Of a DNA stretch of 64,000 nt, positions 53,845-63,643 are shown in pieces. Both the position numbers and the translations under genes were made by a program. The stretch's first letter is position 1. Every line of letters starts with the position of its first letter. The DNA lies in contig NZ_CP048409.1 in NCBI RefSeq assembly GCF_010448835.1, positions 3,823,501-3,887,500 of the forward strand. Reading direction: 5' to 3'. Source of the stretch: Draconibacterium halophilum (GTDB taxonomy: Bacteria; Bacteroidota; Bacteroidia; Bacteroidales; Prolixibacteraceae). The notes under the pieces were generated by a model. The model was not told where the DNA came from and did no database searches. It was given only the letters and a program-made list of their open reading frames with translations.

Positions 53845-56541
53845 ATGTCGATGCCAATATACAATCCCGTTTCTACCTATCGTCTGCAATTCAATAAAGA
53901 CTTTACGCTTAAAGATGCAGAACAGATTATTCCGTATTTACACAAACTGGGCATAAAAACGATTTATGCTTCTCCGGTTTTTCAAGCTGTGCGGGGAAGT
54001 TCGCATGGTTACGATGTCACCGATCCGTTGCAGCTAAATCCCGAAATAGGAACAGTAAGTGACTTGAGTTCACTAATTAAAAAAGTTGGTAAATACAATA
54101 TGGGTTGGTTGCAGGATATTGTGCCTAATCACATGGCTTTTTCAGTTGAAAATCCATGGATTTACGATGTGCTGGAGAAGGGCAAAAATTCGGAGTTCTA
54201 TCCTTTTTTTGATATCCTTGAAAACCATCCAGAACAGGAGCTGAAGAACCGGTTAATGCTGCCCTTTTTCGGAAAACCTTTGGAAAAACTAATTGAAGAT
54301 AAGGAGTTAACTGTTAGTATTGCTAAAAATGGATTTAAACTGAATTATTTCGACAACCAGTACCCAGTTTCTGTTTCGGCCTACCCTACCATACTTGAGT
54401 CTGCACCGCAGCAAATTATTCCCGAGTCGGTTTCAGCCTGTTTAGTTGCGTTGGCACAAAACAAAGATTTTGATAAGGTGCGCCATAATCTTTTAAACGA
54501 TTATCATCTGGCAAAAGAAACTGAAAATTACATCAACGAGTGCTTGTCGGCAGTAAATAACAACCCCGAAAAAATGAAGGAATTGGTAAGCCAATTGTAT
54601 TATCAGCCTGCCTTTTGGAAGGATACCGAATATAAAATTAATTACCGTCGCTTTTTTACCATTAATGGGCTTATTTGTGTCAATGTTCAGCATAAAGAAG
54701 TTTTTAGCACCACACATAAACTTATTGAAAGCTGGTTAACAAACAAGGTTATTCAGGGTGTCCGGGTAGATCATATCGACGGACTTTTTAATCCGACAGA
54801 ATATTTAGAGCGACTGCGGAATCTGGCGGGAGAAGAACCTTATATTGTTGTGGAAAAAATACTGGAAGAAGATGAAACGATTCCCGATAATTGGCCGGTG
54901 GAAGGAACAAGTGGATATGATTTTTTAGGAATGGTGAACAACCTCCTTACCAATCCGGATAAGGGAAAGGATTTTTATTCCTATTATAAAAACTGGATTG
55001 ATGATAACGACGATTTCAGTGATGTTTTTTACCGAAAAAGCCGTTTTATCCTTTACAATCGCTTAAAAGGAGAGTTGGAAAGTCTTACTCGTGAGTGTTC
55101 TAAAATTAACGCAATTTCATCCTTAAATTTAGATGGACTGAAAGTACAAACAACCATTGGTGAATTTCTTGTTTTCTGTCCGGTTTATAAACTATTTCAG
55201 GCGCCTTCATCTTTTTCAGAAAAAGAAAAGCAGCTTGTCTCCACAATCTTTACTGAAGTAAAAAAGAAAAGCAGTGCCAGCGAAAATGTGGTAAATGTAT
55301 TGGAAGATTTGTTTTTGTTGCGCTTACCGGGAAGTGAAAATGAAATACCCGCAATTGATACATTTTTCAGGCATTGTATGCAATTTACCGGCCCTTTGAT
55401 GGCCAAGGGAATTGAAGACACTGCATTTTATTCGTACAACCCGTTTATCTGCCATAACGAAGTAGGTGATTCACCGGGCTACTTTGGCATTTGTACTGAA
55501 ACCTTTCACAATTATATGAAGGAAAGGCTTGAAAAGCTTCCCCTAACGATGAACGCCATCTCAACTCACGACACCAAAAGAGGAGAAGATGCCCGTGCCC
55601 GTTTAAATGTGTTAAGCGATATGCCCGAAAAATGGATGGGGGTGACGCAAAAATGGAGGGAAGTAAACCGGGAGTTTAAGCAATTCGATGGTGATAACGA
55701 AATCCCTTCACCCAACGACGAATATTTAATTTACCAGGTTGTATGTGCGCATTTACCCATGAATGCCAAAATTGACGACACATTTGTGAACCGGATGGAA
55801 GAGTATCTGCTGAAAGCAATGAGGGAAGCAAAAGTAAATTCATCATGGAGCGATCCCAATGAATATTACGAAAATAATACTGTAGCCTTTGCCCGAAAAA
55901 TACTGTCGCCCGAATCAAAATTTACAGCGATTTTGTTCGCATTTATGGAAGCGTTGATTCCTCATGGTATAACAAATTCAATTACACAGCTTATTTTGAA
56001 AAATACAGTTCCGGGGGCACCCGATACTTTTCAGGGCACGGAATACTGGAACTTAAGTTTTGTTGATCCCGATAATCGTCGTCCCGTTGATTTTGCCAGG
56101 CTTTCTGATCAACTGCAACAAATTATTGCTGCTCACAATACCGATGCAAAAAAATTGGCTGAAAAATTATGGAAAGAGGGTAGCAATGGAAAGGTAAAAC
56201 AATGGATTACCTGGTTAACATTGCAGGAAAGAATGAATCATGAGAACCTTTTTCTGAAAGGCAGTTATATTCCGTTAAAGGTTACAGGGGAATTCGAAAA
56301 GAACATTATTGCATTTTACAGGAATTTTCATGATGAACATTTAATTGTAATGCTTCCATTAAACACTGCTGCCCTACCGGATGGGTTTTCGTGGAATAAC
56401 ACACAAATTGAACTTCCGGCATCAGCACCATCAAAATGGATTAACCGCATTACAAAAGAGTTGGTAATTACTGATCAGGAATTAAAAGCAGATGAAATAT
56501 TTGGAGTAGTTCCATTTGGGATTTTAAGGAGTAGCGTTTAG
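53845..56541 (+). CDS. treY: Malto-oligosyltrehalose synthase (GH13_26)
   Basis: This 898-residue enzyme begins with STYRLQFNKDFTLKDAEQII, typical of TreY. It has DIVPNHMAFS, the nucleophile D309 in GVRVDHIDGLFNP, the acid E337 in IVVEKILEE, and TSGYDFLGMVNN. It converts the reducing end of malto-oligosaccharides to an alpha,alpha-1,1 link. TreZ, first gene of the operon, then releases trehalose. It is the last gene of the operon; an obvious terminator is not seen after it. Confidence 0.95.
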   Translation: MSMPIYNPVSTYRLQFNKDFTLKDAEQIIPYLHKLGIKTIYASPVFQAVRGSSHGYDVTDPLQLNPEIGTVSDLSSLIKKVGKYNMGWLQDIVPNHMAFSVENPWIYDVLEKGKNSEFYPFFDILENHPEQELKNRLMLPFFGKPLEKLIEDKELTVSIAKNGFKLNYFDNQYPVSVSAYPTILESAPQQIIPESVSACLVALAQNKDFDKVRHNLLNDYHLAKETENYINECLSAVNNNPEKMKELVSQLYYQPAFWKDTEYKINYRRFFTINGLICVNVQHKEVFSTTHKLIESWLTNKVIQGVRVDHIDGLFNPTEYLERLRNLAGEEPYIVVEKILEEDETIPDNWPVEGTSGYDFLGMVNNLLTNPDKGKDFYSYYKNWIDDNDDFSDVFYRKSRFILYNRLKGELESLTRECSKINAISSLNLDGLKVQTTIGEFLVFCPVYKLFQAPSSFSEKEKQLVSTIFTEVKKKSSASENVVNVLEDLFLLRLPGSENEIPAIDTFFRHCMQFTGPLMAKGIEDTAFYSYNPFICHNEVGDSPGYFGICTETFHNYMKERLEKLPLTMNAISTHDTKRGEDARARLNVLSDMPEKWMGVTQKWREVNREFKQFDGDNEIPSPNDEYLIYQVVCAHLPMNAKIDDTFVNRMEEYLLKAMREAKVNSSWSDPNEYYENNTVAFARKILSPESKFTAILFAFMEALIPHGITNSITQLILKNTVPGAPDTFQGTEYWNLSFVDPDNRRPVDFARLSDQLQQIIAAHNTDAKKLAEKLWKEGSNGKVKQWITWLTLQERMNHENLFLKGSYIPLKVTGEFEKNIIAFYRNFHDEHLIVMLPLNTAALPDGFSWNNTQIELPASAPSKWINRITKELVITDQELKADEIFGVVPFGILRSSV

Positions 56542-56705
56542 GACACTTTATTTAAAAAATAATTCTGAAATAGAACAAAATAACCACAATCTGCGATTGG
56601 TGGTGAGTGAAAAATTCCACACTCTTGCCAAATCATCAAACCACAAACTAAGAACTTAGAGGACTAATAATCAATTACATAATACGAATTATTGGATGTA
56701 CTATA

Positions 56706-56718
56706 AATGTGGCATAAT
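56706..56718 (+). promoter_or_regulatory. TGTGGCATAAT motif before the MscS gene
   Basis: AATGTGGCATAAT lies about 65 bp before the mscS-family ATG, in the same orientation. It is identical in its core to the motif upstream of glgX. Confidence 0.4.
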
Positions 56719-56782
56719 CTTTTATGGTACAACTCGGAATAGTATAAAGCTAGAATTGAATAATATCACTTAATTAATTACT

Positions 56783-57721
56783 ATGGAAAAGATTTTTAAC
56801 CAGGATTTTTGGACCACATTTGCAAAAAGTTTAAGCGAATGGATAATAAACGAGTTACCAGCCATTGTTCTTTTAAGCGTTCTTTTGTTGATATCGCTTC
56901 GCGTTGGTTCTTTTTTAGTAAAAAAACTAAAAACAATATTGGCTAAAAGAACAGCTCACCGTACAGATGAACCAAATACCGAGGTGGAGAAAAGGTTAAA
57001 CACCTTAATGGGAATTGTAAAAAAAGGAGTTGCTATAATCATTTGGTCAATGTTTATTATGATTTTTCTGAAAAAGATAAACATCGATATTGCACCAATT
57101 CTTGCCGGCGCCGGTATCATTGGGCTGGCAGTGGGTTTTGGAGCTCAGGAACTGGTGCGTGATTTTATTACCGGCTTTTTTATTTTGCTTGAAAACCAAA
57201 TCAGAACCGGCGATGTGGCTATTATTAACGGAACGGGTGGGCTTGTTGAAAAAATTGAGCTTCGAACCATCACTCTTCGTGATTTATCAGGCGTTGTACA
57301 CATATTTCAAAACGGAAAAATAAATTCGGTTTCAAACATGACCAAAGATTGGTCGGCCATGGTTTTTGATATTGGCGTGGCCTACAAAGAAGACCTCAAC
57401 AAGGTGATGAAATTAATGAAGCAGGTTGCCGATGGAATGATGGAGGATAAAGAGTTCAAAAATAATATTATTGAACCTATGGAAATTTTTGGGCTCGACA
57501 GTTTTGGCGATAGTGCACTTGTTATAAAAGGCCGGATTAAAACCAAACCCATCCAGCAATGGACCATTGGCCGCGAGTACCGCAAACGGTTAAAAGAAGT
57601 TTTTGATGAACACAAAATTGAAATCCCATTCCCACATCAAACAATTTATTGGGGTGAGGAAATTGAGCCCTTGAAACTAACAATGGAAAAAGCGGAAGAG
57701 CAGGTAAATAAGACAAAATAA
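56783..57721 (+). CDS. MscS-family mechanosensitive channel
   Basis: This 312-residue membrane protein has three hydrophobic segments. The pore helix is followed by GLAVGFGAQELVRDFITGFF, the family's glycine-alanine-rich motif, and FILLENQIRTGDVAII begins the beta domain. A C-terminal mixed domain follows to about 295. Such channels open under membrane tension and release solutes during osmotic downshock. That suits a position next to trehalose and glycogen genes. Confidence 0.95.
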   Translation: MEKIFNQDFWTTFAKSLSEWIINELPAIVLLSVLLLISLRVGSFLVKKLKTILAKRTAHRTDEPNTEVEKRLNTLMGIVKKGVAIIIWSMFIMIFLKKINIDIAPILAGAGIIGLAVGFGAQELVRDFITGFFILLENQIRTGDVAIINGTGGLVEKIELRTITLRDLSGVVHIFQNGKINSVSNMTKDWSAMVFDIGVAYKEDLNKVMKLMKQVADGMMEDKEFKNNIIEPMEIFGLDSFGDSALVIKGRIKTKPIQQWTIGREYRKRLKEVFDEHKIEIPFPHQTIYWGEEIEPLKLTMEKAEEQVNKTK

Positions 57722-57955
57722 TAGCTGGAATTTTCTACTAAAAGTGCTAAATATCTTCGCTTTTCACGTATTAAAACTGTGGAATTCAGAAGAAAGATGT
57801 AGAATTATTTCACAAAAGGTTATTGTCATCTTTTGCTCTTTCATAAACGAATATGACTTCTTGCGGGACTTTAGACATTGCAGCTTTGTTCTATAAATTT
57901 TGGTATAATTTTTTCATCAAGCTTAATAACAATAATCACTTAAAAAATATTATTT

Positions 57956-58366
57956 ATGCCTTATTCAAAACAAGACTACCCCGCTTCGATGAAAAATCTT
58001 TTACCTGATATACGTGAAAAAGCGATTGAAATTTTAAATGCACTTATAGATGAAAAAGAGATGAATTTAGAAATTGCAATACCTACAGCTATTAGTAGGG
58101 CAAAAGACTGGCTTGCTAACCGAAACAGAACGGTACCTGATACACCTACTGATTCAAAAAAGCATGGTCAGGATATTTATGTAACGCCACATGCCGAAGG
58201 CTGGGCAATAAAAAAGGAGAAAAATAAGCGGGTTAGTTTTATTTTCAAAAAGAAAATTGAGGCCGTTTCAAAAGCCAGAAGTTTGGCCAGAAGAAACCAT
58301 GGAAGCCTGATTATTCAGCGAAAAAATGGAACAATTCGATCAAAATTATCATATAATCAATCCTAA
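57956..58366 (+). CDS. DUF2188 (YdaT-like) protein
   Basis: This 136-residue basic protein has an N-terminal helical part (PASMKNLLPDIREKAIEILN) and a C-terminal DUF2188 domain. The latter shows YVTPHAEGWAIKKEKNKRVS, AVSKARSLARR and NHGSLIIQRKNGTIRSKLSY. DUF2188 proteins such as YdaT are stress-induced in other bacteria; the mechanism is unknown. TGTGGAATTC (57778-57787) lies about 175 bp upstream in the same orientation. Confidence 0.85.
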   Translation: MPYSKQDYPASMKNLLPDIREKAIEILNALIDEKEMNLEIAIPTAISRAKDWLANRNRTVPDTPTDSKKHGQDIYVTPHAEGWAIKKEKNKRVSFIFKKKIEAVSKARSLARRNHGSLIIQRKNGTIRSKLSYNQS

Positions 58367-58869
58367 TAAGGCCAAAATATTTAATGCACGAAAATAACAG
58401 GGATGAAATGCTCTGTTTTTCGTGCTATTTTTTTTTATGGAAGTTCAATCTCAATAGCAAGAAGATCTGGTTCTAAGAAATGTTTACCTTTTGCTCGTTT
58501 AACATTCCATATGAATAACCCGATTGTATAACCCGAACCAAAGGCCTCCTTGCCAATTCATTCCTGTAACAATCAAGCCCCGTTCCATTACCTTATTTAC
58601 AATCCTGAGTTTGATTTTAAAATCGTTTCACAGAAAGTCATAAATGCTTCATTTTTTAGTTTCAATTCTACTCATTTGTCGCAATTTTTCCACACTTCTG
58701 AGAAACTTAAAAAACAGGTCATCTTCCGAATTCCTTTTGCACAGTTGGTTAGCAAGAGCAAACCCAACATTGCAAAATACTGGCATGGTTTTTCTCCTAC
58801 ATCCTTTAAAAGATTATTACCGAATTTAGTTTAAAACGAAATAACCTTATCAAACTAAAAACAGAGATT
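58367..58869. other. Spacer before the transketolase gene
   Basis: It has the terminator at 58386-58437. Beyond it I see no supported gene. One reverse TGTGGAAAAATT occurs near 58687-58698. Confidence 0.4.
58386..58437 (+). terminator. Intrinsic terminator after the DUF2188 gene
   Basis: GCACGAAAA pairs with TTTTCGTGC, with inner AACAG/CTGTT pairing, followed by a T run. Confidence 0.9.
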
Positions 58870-60891
58870 ATGAAGAAAGATAATATTGAAACCCGATCGA
58901 TTAACACGATAAGAACTTTAGCGATGGATGCTGTACAGAAAGCTGGCTCAGGTCATCCGGGAACAGCCATGTCGCTGGCACCGGCAGCCTATGTTTTGTG
59001 GAACAATATCATGAAGTACAATCCTAAAAACCCCCATTGGTTTAACCGCGATCGGTTTGTGTTATCGAGTGGTCACGCGTCCATTATTCAATATGCTATG
59101 TTGCATCTAACCGGCTATCCGTTATCGCTGAATGATCTGAAAGATCTTCGACAGTGGGGCAGCAAAACCCCCGGTCACCCCGAATATGGACTCACCGAAG
59201 GTATTGAAACAACGACGGGACCACTGGGACAAGGATTTATGACTGCTGTGGGAATGGCCATGGCAGAAGCACACCTTGCTTCACGATTTAATAAACCAGA
59301 CGCCCCGATAATTGATCATCACGTTTATGGCTTTTGCAGCGACGGAGACCTGATGGAGGGAGCTTCAAGTGAAGCCGCTTCACTGGCTGGTCATTTTGGA
59401 TTGGGAAAACTTATTTTTCTTTACGACGACAACCACATCAGCATTGACGGGGACACCGAAGTAACCTACAGCGACGATGTAAAAAAACGATTCGAAGGAT
59501 ACCACTGGCACGTGCAGGATTTAGGTGAAAGTGCCAACGATACCGAAAAAATTACCAAGGCTTATGAGGCCGCTCAACAGGAAAAAGATAAACCCTCGCT
59601 GATAATCTTACGCACCCACATTGCTTATGGCGCACCCAACGCACAGGATACGGCAGCAGCACACGGTTCGGCGCTGGGTGAAGACGAAGTAAAAGCAACC
59701 AAAAAAGCCTATGGTTGGCCCGAGGACAAATCCTTTTATGTTCCGGAGGAAGTGGAAACTCACATGCAGAAAGCCATTGACAGAGGCGAGGAGCTCGAAA
59801 AAAAATGGCAGACGATGTACGACCAATACCAGCAAAAACACCCGGACTTGCATGCGTTGCTGGAACAAGGGAGAGCACTTGAGCTCGATAAAGACTGGGA
59901 TAAGGATATTCCCGAATTCAAGCCCGATGACGGCCCTGTGGCAACGCGTAAAGCATCGGCAAAAATTATTAATTCATTTGCTGAGCACGTTCCTTACCTC
60001 TTGGGTGGAAGTGCTGACCTGGCAGCTTCAACAAAAACATTGATGGAAGAATCAGGCTATTTTACCAAAGGAAACTACCAGAACCGAAATATCGCCTGGG
60101 GAGTCAGAGAACACGGAATGGCAGCGGCCACTTCAGGAATGACACTTCATGGAGGACTTCGGGCTTTTGCGTCTACATTTTTCATCTTTTCCGATTATGC
60201 CCGCCCGGCGATCCGGCTGGCAGCATTGATGGAACTGCCAGCCATTTATGTGCTCACCCACGATTCCATTGGTCTGGGAGGCGATGGCCCCACTCACCAA
60301 CCCGTGGAGCACCTGGCTTCGTTTAGAGCCATGCCCAACATTTTTGTTTTTCGTCCGGCCGACGCCAACGAAGTAGCTTACACCTGGCGAGCCGTATTAA
60401 AGCGAAAAGAAGGTCCCTCGATGATGGTATTGACACGGCAAAATGTTCCGATTGTAAACCGGAGCAAATATGCCTCGGCTCAAGGTGTAATGAAAGGTGC
60501 TTACATCCTTTCGAACGAAAAAGGCGATACGCCTGATGCAGTCCTTATGGCGACTGGTTCCGAAGTTTCGCTGGCACTGGAAGCACAGGAAAAACTGCGC
60601 GACATGAATATTGACTCGCGGGTAGTGAGCATGCCTTGCTGGGAACTATTTAAGGAGCAGGACGAAGCCTACCGTAATGAAGTATTTCCGCCCAAGGTGA
60701 AAGCAAGAACAGCAGTAGAAGCAGGTGCTTCACTCGGCTGGAAAGAATGGGTTGGCGACAGTGGCACCGTGGTATCGGTGGAACGTTTTGGCTCAAGTGC
60801 TCCTTATCAGGAAAACTTCAAACATTATGGCTTTACGGTTGACAATGTGATTGATCATGTAAAACGATCAATAGAACAAAGTAAATCATGA
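58870..60891 (+). CDS. tkt: Transketolase
   Basis: This 673-residue thiamine-diphosphate enzyme shows AGSGHPGTAMSLAPAAYVLW, TGPLGQGFMTAVGMAMAEAH and the cofactor motif GDGDLMEGASSEA with YDDNHISIDG. RNIAWGVREHGMAAATSGM in the second domain carries the catalytic Glu. It exchanges two-carbon units between sugar phosphates in the pentose phosphate pathway. It heads the run tkt-tal-gnd-zwf, with gaps of 66, 70 and 99 bp. Confidence 0.97.
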   Translation: MKKDNIETRSINTIRTLAMDAVQKAGSGHPGTAMSLAPAAYVLWNNIMKYNPKNPHWFNRDRFVLSSGHASIIQYAMLHLTGYPLSLNDLKDLRQWGSKTPGHPEYGLTEGIETTTGPLGQGFMTAVGMAMAEAHLASRFNKPDAPIIDHHVYGFCSDGDLMEGASSEAASLAGHFGLGKLIFLYDDNHISIDGDTEVTYSDDVKKRFEGYHWHVQDLGESANDTEKITKAYEAAQQEKDKPSLIILRTHIAYGAPNAQDTAAAHGSALGEDEVKATKKAYGWPEDKSFYVPEEVETHMQKAIDRGEELEKKWQTMYDQYQQKHPDLHALLEQGRALELDKDWDKDIPEFKPDDGPVATRKASAKIINSFAEHVPYLLGGSADLAASTKTLMEESGYFTKGNYQNRNIAWGVREHGMAAATSGMTLHGGLRAFASTFFIFSDYARPAIRLAALMELPAIYVLTHDSIGLGGDGPTHQPVEHLASFRAMPNIFVFRPADANEVAYTWRAVLKRKEGPSMMVLTRQNVPIVNRSKYASAQGVMKGAYILSNEKGDTPDAVLMATGSEVSLALEAQEKLRDMNIDSRVVSMPCWELFKEQDEAYRNEVFPPKVKARTAVEAGASLGWKEWVGDSGTVVSVERFGSSAPYQENFKHYGFTVDNVIDHVKRSIEQSKS

Positions 60892-60957
60892 ACGTAAGGC
60901 TTGCCGTGCAGAAGAAAGAAAACAATTCAATCAGAAAAAGTAAAATAAAATATAGCT

Positions 60958-62076
60958 ATGGAAAAGTTTGATAAACTATTGGAATATGGACAAAGCTACT
61001 GGCTTGACAACTTATCGAGAGAAATAATTACAAACGGAGAACTGGAAAACAGAATCAAAAATGAAGGTTTGAGAGGAATTACCTCTAATCCGAGTATTTT
61101 TAATAAAGCGATTTCCAGCGGTCATTTGTATGACGACCAGATAAAAGCGCTGGCCGGAAAAGGAAAAAAACCAGAAGAAATTTACGAAGCACTGGCCATT
61201 CAGGATATTCAGAAAGCCTGTGACCTGTTGCGCCCCGTGTTCGATGCATCAAACGGCGAAGATGGTTTCGTAAGTTTAGAAGTTTCGCCTTATTTGGCAA
61301 GGGAAACAGAAAAAACCAAGGCCGAAGCCCGACGACTGTATAAATCGGTTGACCGCCCAAACTGTATGATTAAGATACCCGGAACCCCGGAAGGAATTCC
61401 GGCCATTGAAGAAATGTTGTATGAAGGAATTAACATCAACATCACGCTGCTTTTTTCCATTGAAAGCTATGAAGCCGTTGCCGAAGCTTATTTGAAAGCT
61501 CTGGAACGTCGGGCTGAAGAAGGCAAACCCATTGATAAAATAGCATCAGTAGCCAGTTTCTTCTTAAGCCGGATTGATGTGCTTACCGATAAAATACTGT
61601 CGGATGATATTATTCCCAATTCACACGGCGATAAAAAAATATTAGCAGAAAATCTGCTGGGTGAAACGGCTATTTCAAGCGCCAAAATTGCATACCAAAG
61701 TTTTTTGAATGCATTCAGCGGCGACCGCTGGGAGAAACTGGCCTCGAAAGGCGCTCGGGTGCAACGGCCACTTTGGGCGAGTACCAGCAATAAAACCGAG
61801 GGATATAGTGACACCCGATATGTAGAGCCACTTATTGGTCCGTTTACTGTAAACACAATGCCCGCCGAAACCATCGAAGCATTTAAACATCATGGTAAAG
61901 TTCTTCCCAATACCGTCAACGAGGATGTTAAAAAGGCTTTAAGCGTTTTTAGTGATCTTGAAAAAATTGAACTCAATTTAGACCACATCACAGATCAACT
62001 GGTGAAAGAAGGTATCGAAAAATTCACCGACCCGTTTGACAGCTTACTCAAAAGCATTGAAAAAGAAGCAAATTAG
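60958..62076 (+). CDS. tal: Transaldolase
   Basis: This 372-residue protein matches the longer Tal type found in actinobacteria and cyanobacteria. It shows LREIITNGELENRIK-like text (SREIITNGELENRIKNEGLR), GITSNPSIFNKAI, the Schiff-base lysine in CMIKIPGTPEGIPAIEEML and SVASFFLSRIDVLTDK. It transfers dihydroxyacetone units between sugar phosphates. In some bacteria this type is fused to a glucose-6-phosphate isomerase; here it is separate. Confidence 0.96.
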   Translation: MEKFDKLLEYGQSYWLDNLSREIITNGELENRIKNEGLRGITSNPSIFNKAISSGHLYDDQIKALAGKGKKPEEIYEALAIQDIQKACDLLRPVFDASNGEDGFVSLEVSPYLARETEKTKAEARRLYKSVDRPNCMIKIPGTPEGIPAIEEMLYEGININITLLFSIESYEAVAEAYLKALERRAEEGKPIDKIASVASFFLSRIDVLTDKILSDDIIPNSHGDKKILAENLLGETAISSAKIAYQSFLNAFSGDRWEKLASKGARVQRPLWASTSNKTEGYSDTRYVEPLIGPFTVNTMPAETIEAFKHHGKVLPNTVNEDVKKALSVFSDLEKIELNLDHITDQLVKEGIEKFTDPFDSLLKSIEKEAN

Positions 62077-62146
62077 GACTTCGCGTAAGTGAAATTTTAC
62101 TTGACTTACCCGGAGAATATATTCAACATAACGGTTTAATACAGCT

Positions 62147-63544
62147 ATGGAAAAATATGATTTTGGACTGATCGGACTTGGTGTAATGGGAAGGAATTTT
62201 ATTCTGAACATTGCAGAAAACGGCCACTCGGCAATTGGTTACGATTTAGATAAAGCAAAAGTAGATGCCTTGAATACAGAGGCCAACGAATTTAAAGTGA
62301 AAGGCGTTACAGCCTTAAAAGATTTTATTTCGGGGCTTGCTAAACCGCGAAAAATAATGCTGCTTGTTCCGGCAAATGTGGTCGATAAAGCGTTAGACGA
62401 TCTCCTCCCCTTTCTCGAAAAAGATGATTTGCTTATTGACGGTGGGAATTCGCATCCGAACGATACTGAACGCCGGGAAAAAGAAATTGTTGGCAAAGGA
62501 TTCAGGTACCTTGGAGTTGGCATCTCCGGCGGTTCGGAAGGAGCCCGCCACGGACCGAGTTTGATGCCGGGAGGCAACGAGAAGTCGTACAAGCTGGTAC
62601 GCCCTATTTTTACTGATGCAGCGGCCAAAGTAAAAGGCGATGCCTGTGTAACCTGGTTGGGAAAAGGGTCAGCCGGACATTTCGTAAAAATGGTTCACAA
62701 CGGCATTGAATACGGAATCATGCAGTTGATTTCAGAAATTTACGATGTGATGAAAAATGGCCTGTCCATGGAAAATTCAGAAATGAGCGCCATTTTCAAA
62801 AAGTGGAACAAGGGCTTGGTGGCTTCCTACCTGGTAGAAATCACAGCAGATATATTGGAGAAAAAAGACAAGCAGCAAGGCGGTTATCTGATCGATCATA
62901 TTCTGGACAGTGCCAAACAAAAAGGAACCGGAAAATGGACATCGCAATTTGCCATGGATTTCCAGGCTCCGATGCCAACTATAGACACGGCTGTATCCAT
63001 GCGACATCTTTCCACGTTCAAAACCAAAAGATTAAAAGCAGACGCTACATTAAAAGGCCCCGTTGCCCGAATTGAAGAAGACAAAGCAACATTTATTGAA
63101 AAAATGGAACATGCGCTGTTTTTTGGAATGCTGATGACTTATGCGCAGGGCTTCGAACTCTTGCGCATTGCGTCCAACGAAAAAGATTTCGGACTAAATC
63201 TGGGTGAAGTAGCGCGTATCTGGAGAGGTGGGTGCATTATCCGCTCGGCCATGCTCGACGATTTTATGAAAGCTTACGAACGTGTTCCCCAGTTACCCAA
63301 TCTGTTATTCGATACGAAACTTTCTTCTGCAGTGAATAAAAAGCAGGAAGCCGTGCGCGATGTTACGATCCAAGTAGCAAAAGCCGGTCTTCCAATCCCG
63401 GGATTAATGGCATCTGTTGGCTATTTTGATGCCTACCGAAGTGGAAATCTTGCCTCAAATATGATTCAGGCGCAGCGCGATTATTTTGGTTCGCACTCCT
63501 ACCAACGAATTGGAGAAGAGGGTGCCTTTCATACCGAATGGTAG
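62147..63544 (+). CDS. gnd: 6-phosphogluconate dehydrogenase, decarboxylating
   Basis: This 465-residue enzyme begins with the NADP-binding fold FGLIGLGVMGRNFILNIAEN. It has LIDGGNSHPNDT, GISGGSEGARHGPSLMPGG, the catalytic lysine/Asn segment HFVKMVHNGIEYGIMQLI, and a C-terminal tail ending FHTEW. It makes ribulose-5-phosphate, CO2 and NADPH. It lies between tal and zwf. Confidence 0.97.
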   Translation: MEKYDFGLIGLGVMGRNFILNIAENGHSAIGYDLDKAKVDALNTEANEFKVKGVTALKDFISGLAKPRKIMLLVPANVVDKALDDLLPFLEKDDLLIDGGNSHPNDTERREKEIVGKGFRYLGVGISGGSEGARHGPSLMPGGNEKSYKLVRPIFTDAAAKVKGDACVTWLGKGSAGHFVKMVHNGIEYGIMQLISEIYDVMKNGLSMENSEMSAIFKKWNKGLVASYLVEITADILEKKDKQQGGYLIDHILDSAKQKGTGKWTSQFAMDFQAPMPTIDTAVSMRHLSTFKTKRLKADATLKGPVARIEEDKATFIEKMEHALFFGMLMTYAQGFELLRIASNEKDFGLNLGEVARIWRGGCIIRSAMLDDFMKAYERVPQLPNLLFDTKLSSAVNKKQEAVRDVTIQVAKAGLPIPGLMASVGYFDAYRSGNLASNMIQAQRDYFGSHSYQRIGEEGAFHTEW

Positions 63545-63643
63545 AATTTTATTATATCAAAAATGAAACACTTTCCGGCATAATCCGGTAACATTTCCTG
63601 GTTGCAGAAAGTGGTATTATTCAACATATTAAATTGTTATGAA

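Noticed and set aside
56706..56730. TGTGGCAT motif as a sigma-54 -24 element
   Set aside because: No TTGC lies at the required 10-nt spacing in any of the motif copies; only the treZ site fits sigma-54.
58550..58834. Two overlapping forward frames before transketolase
   Set aside because: Composition is unlike real proteins here, they overlap each other in different frames, and no family match is evident.
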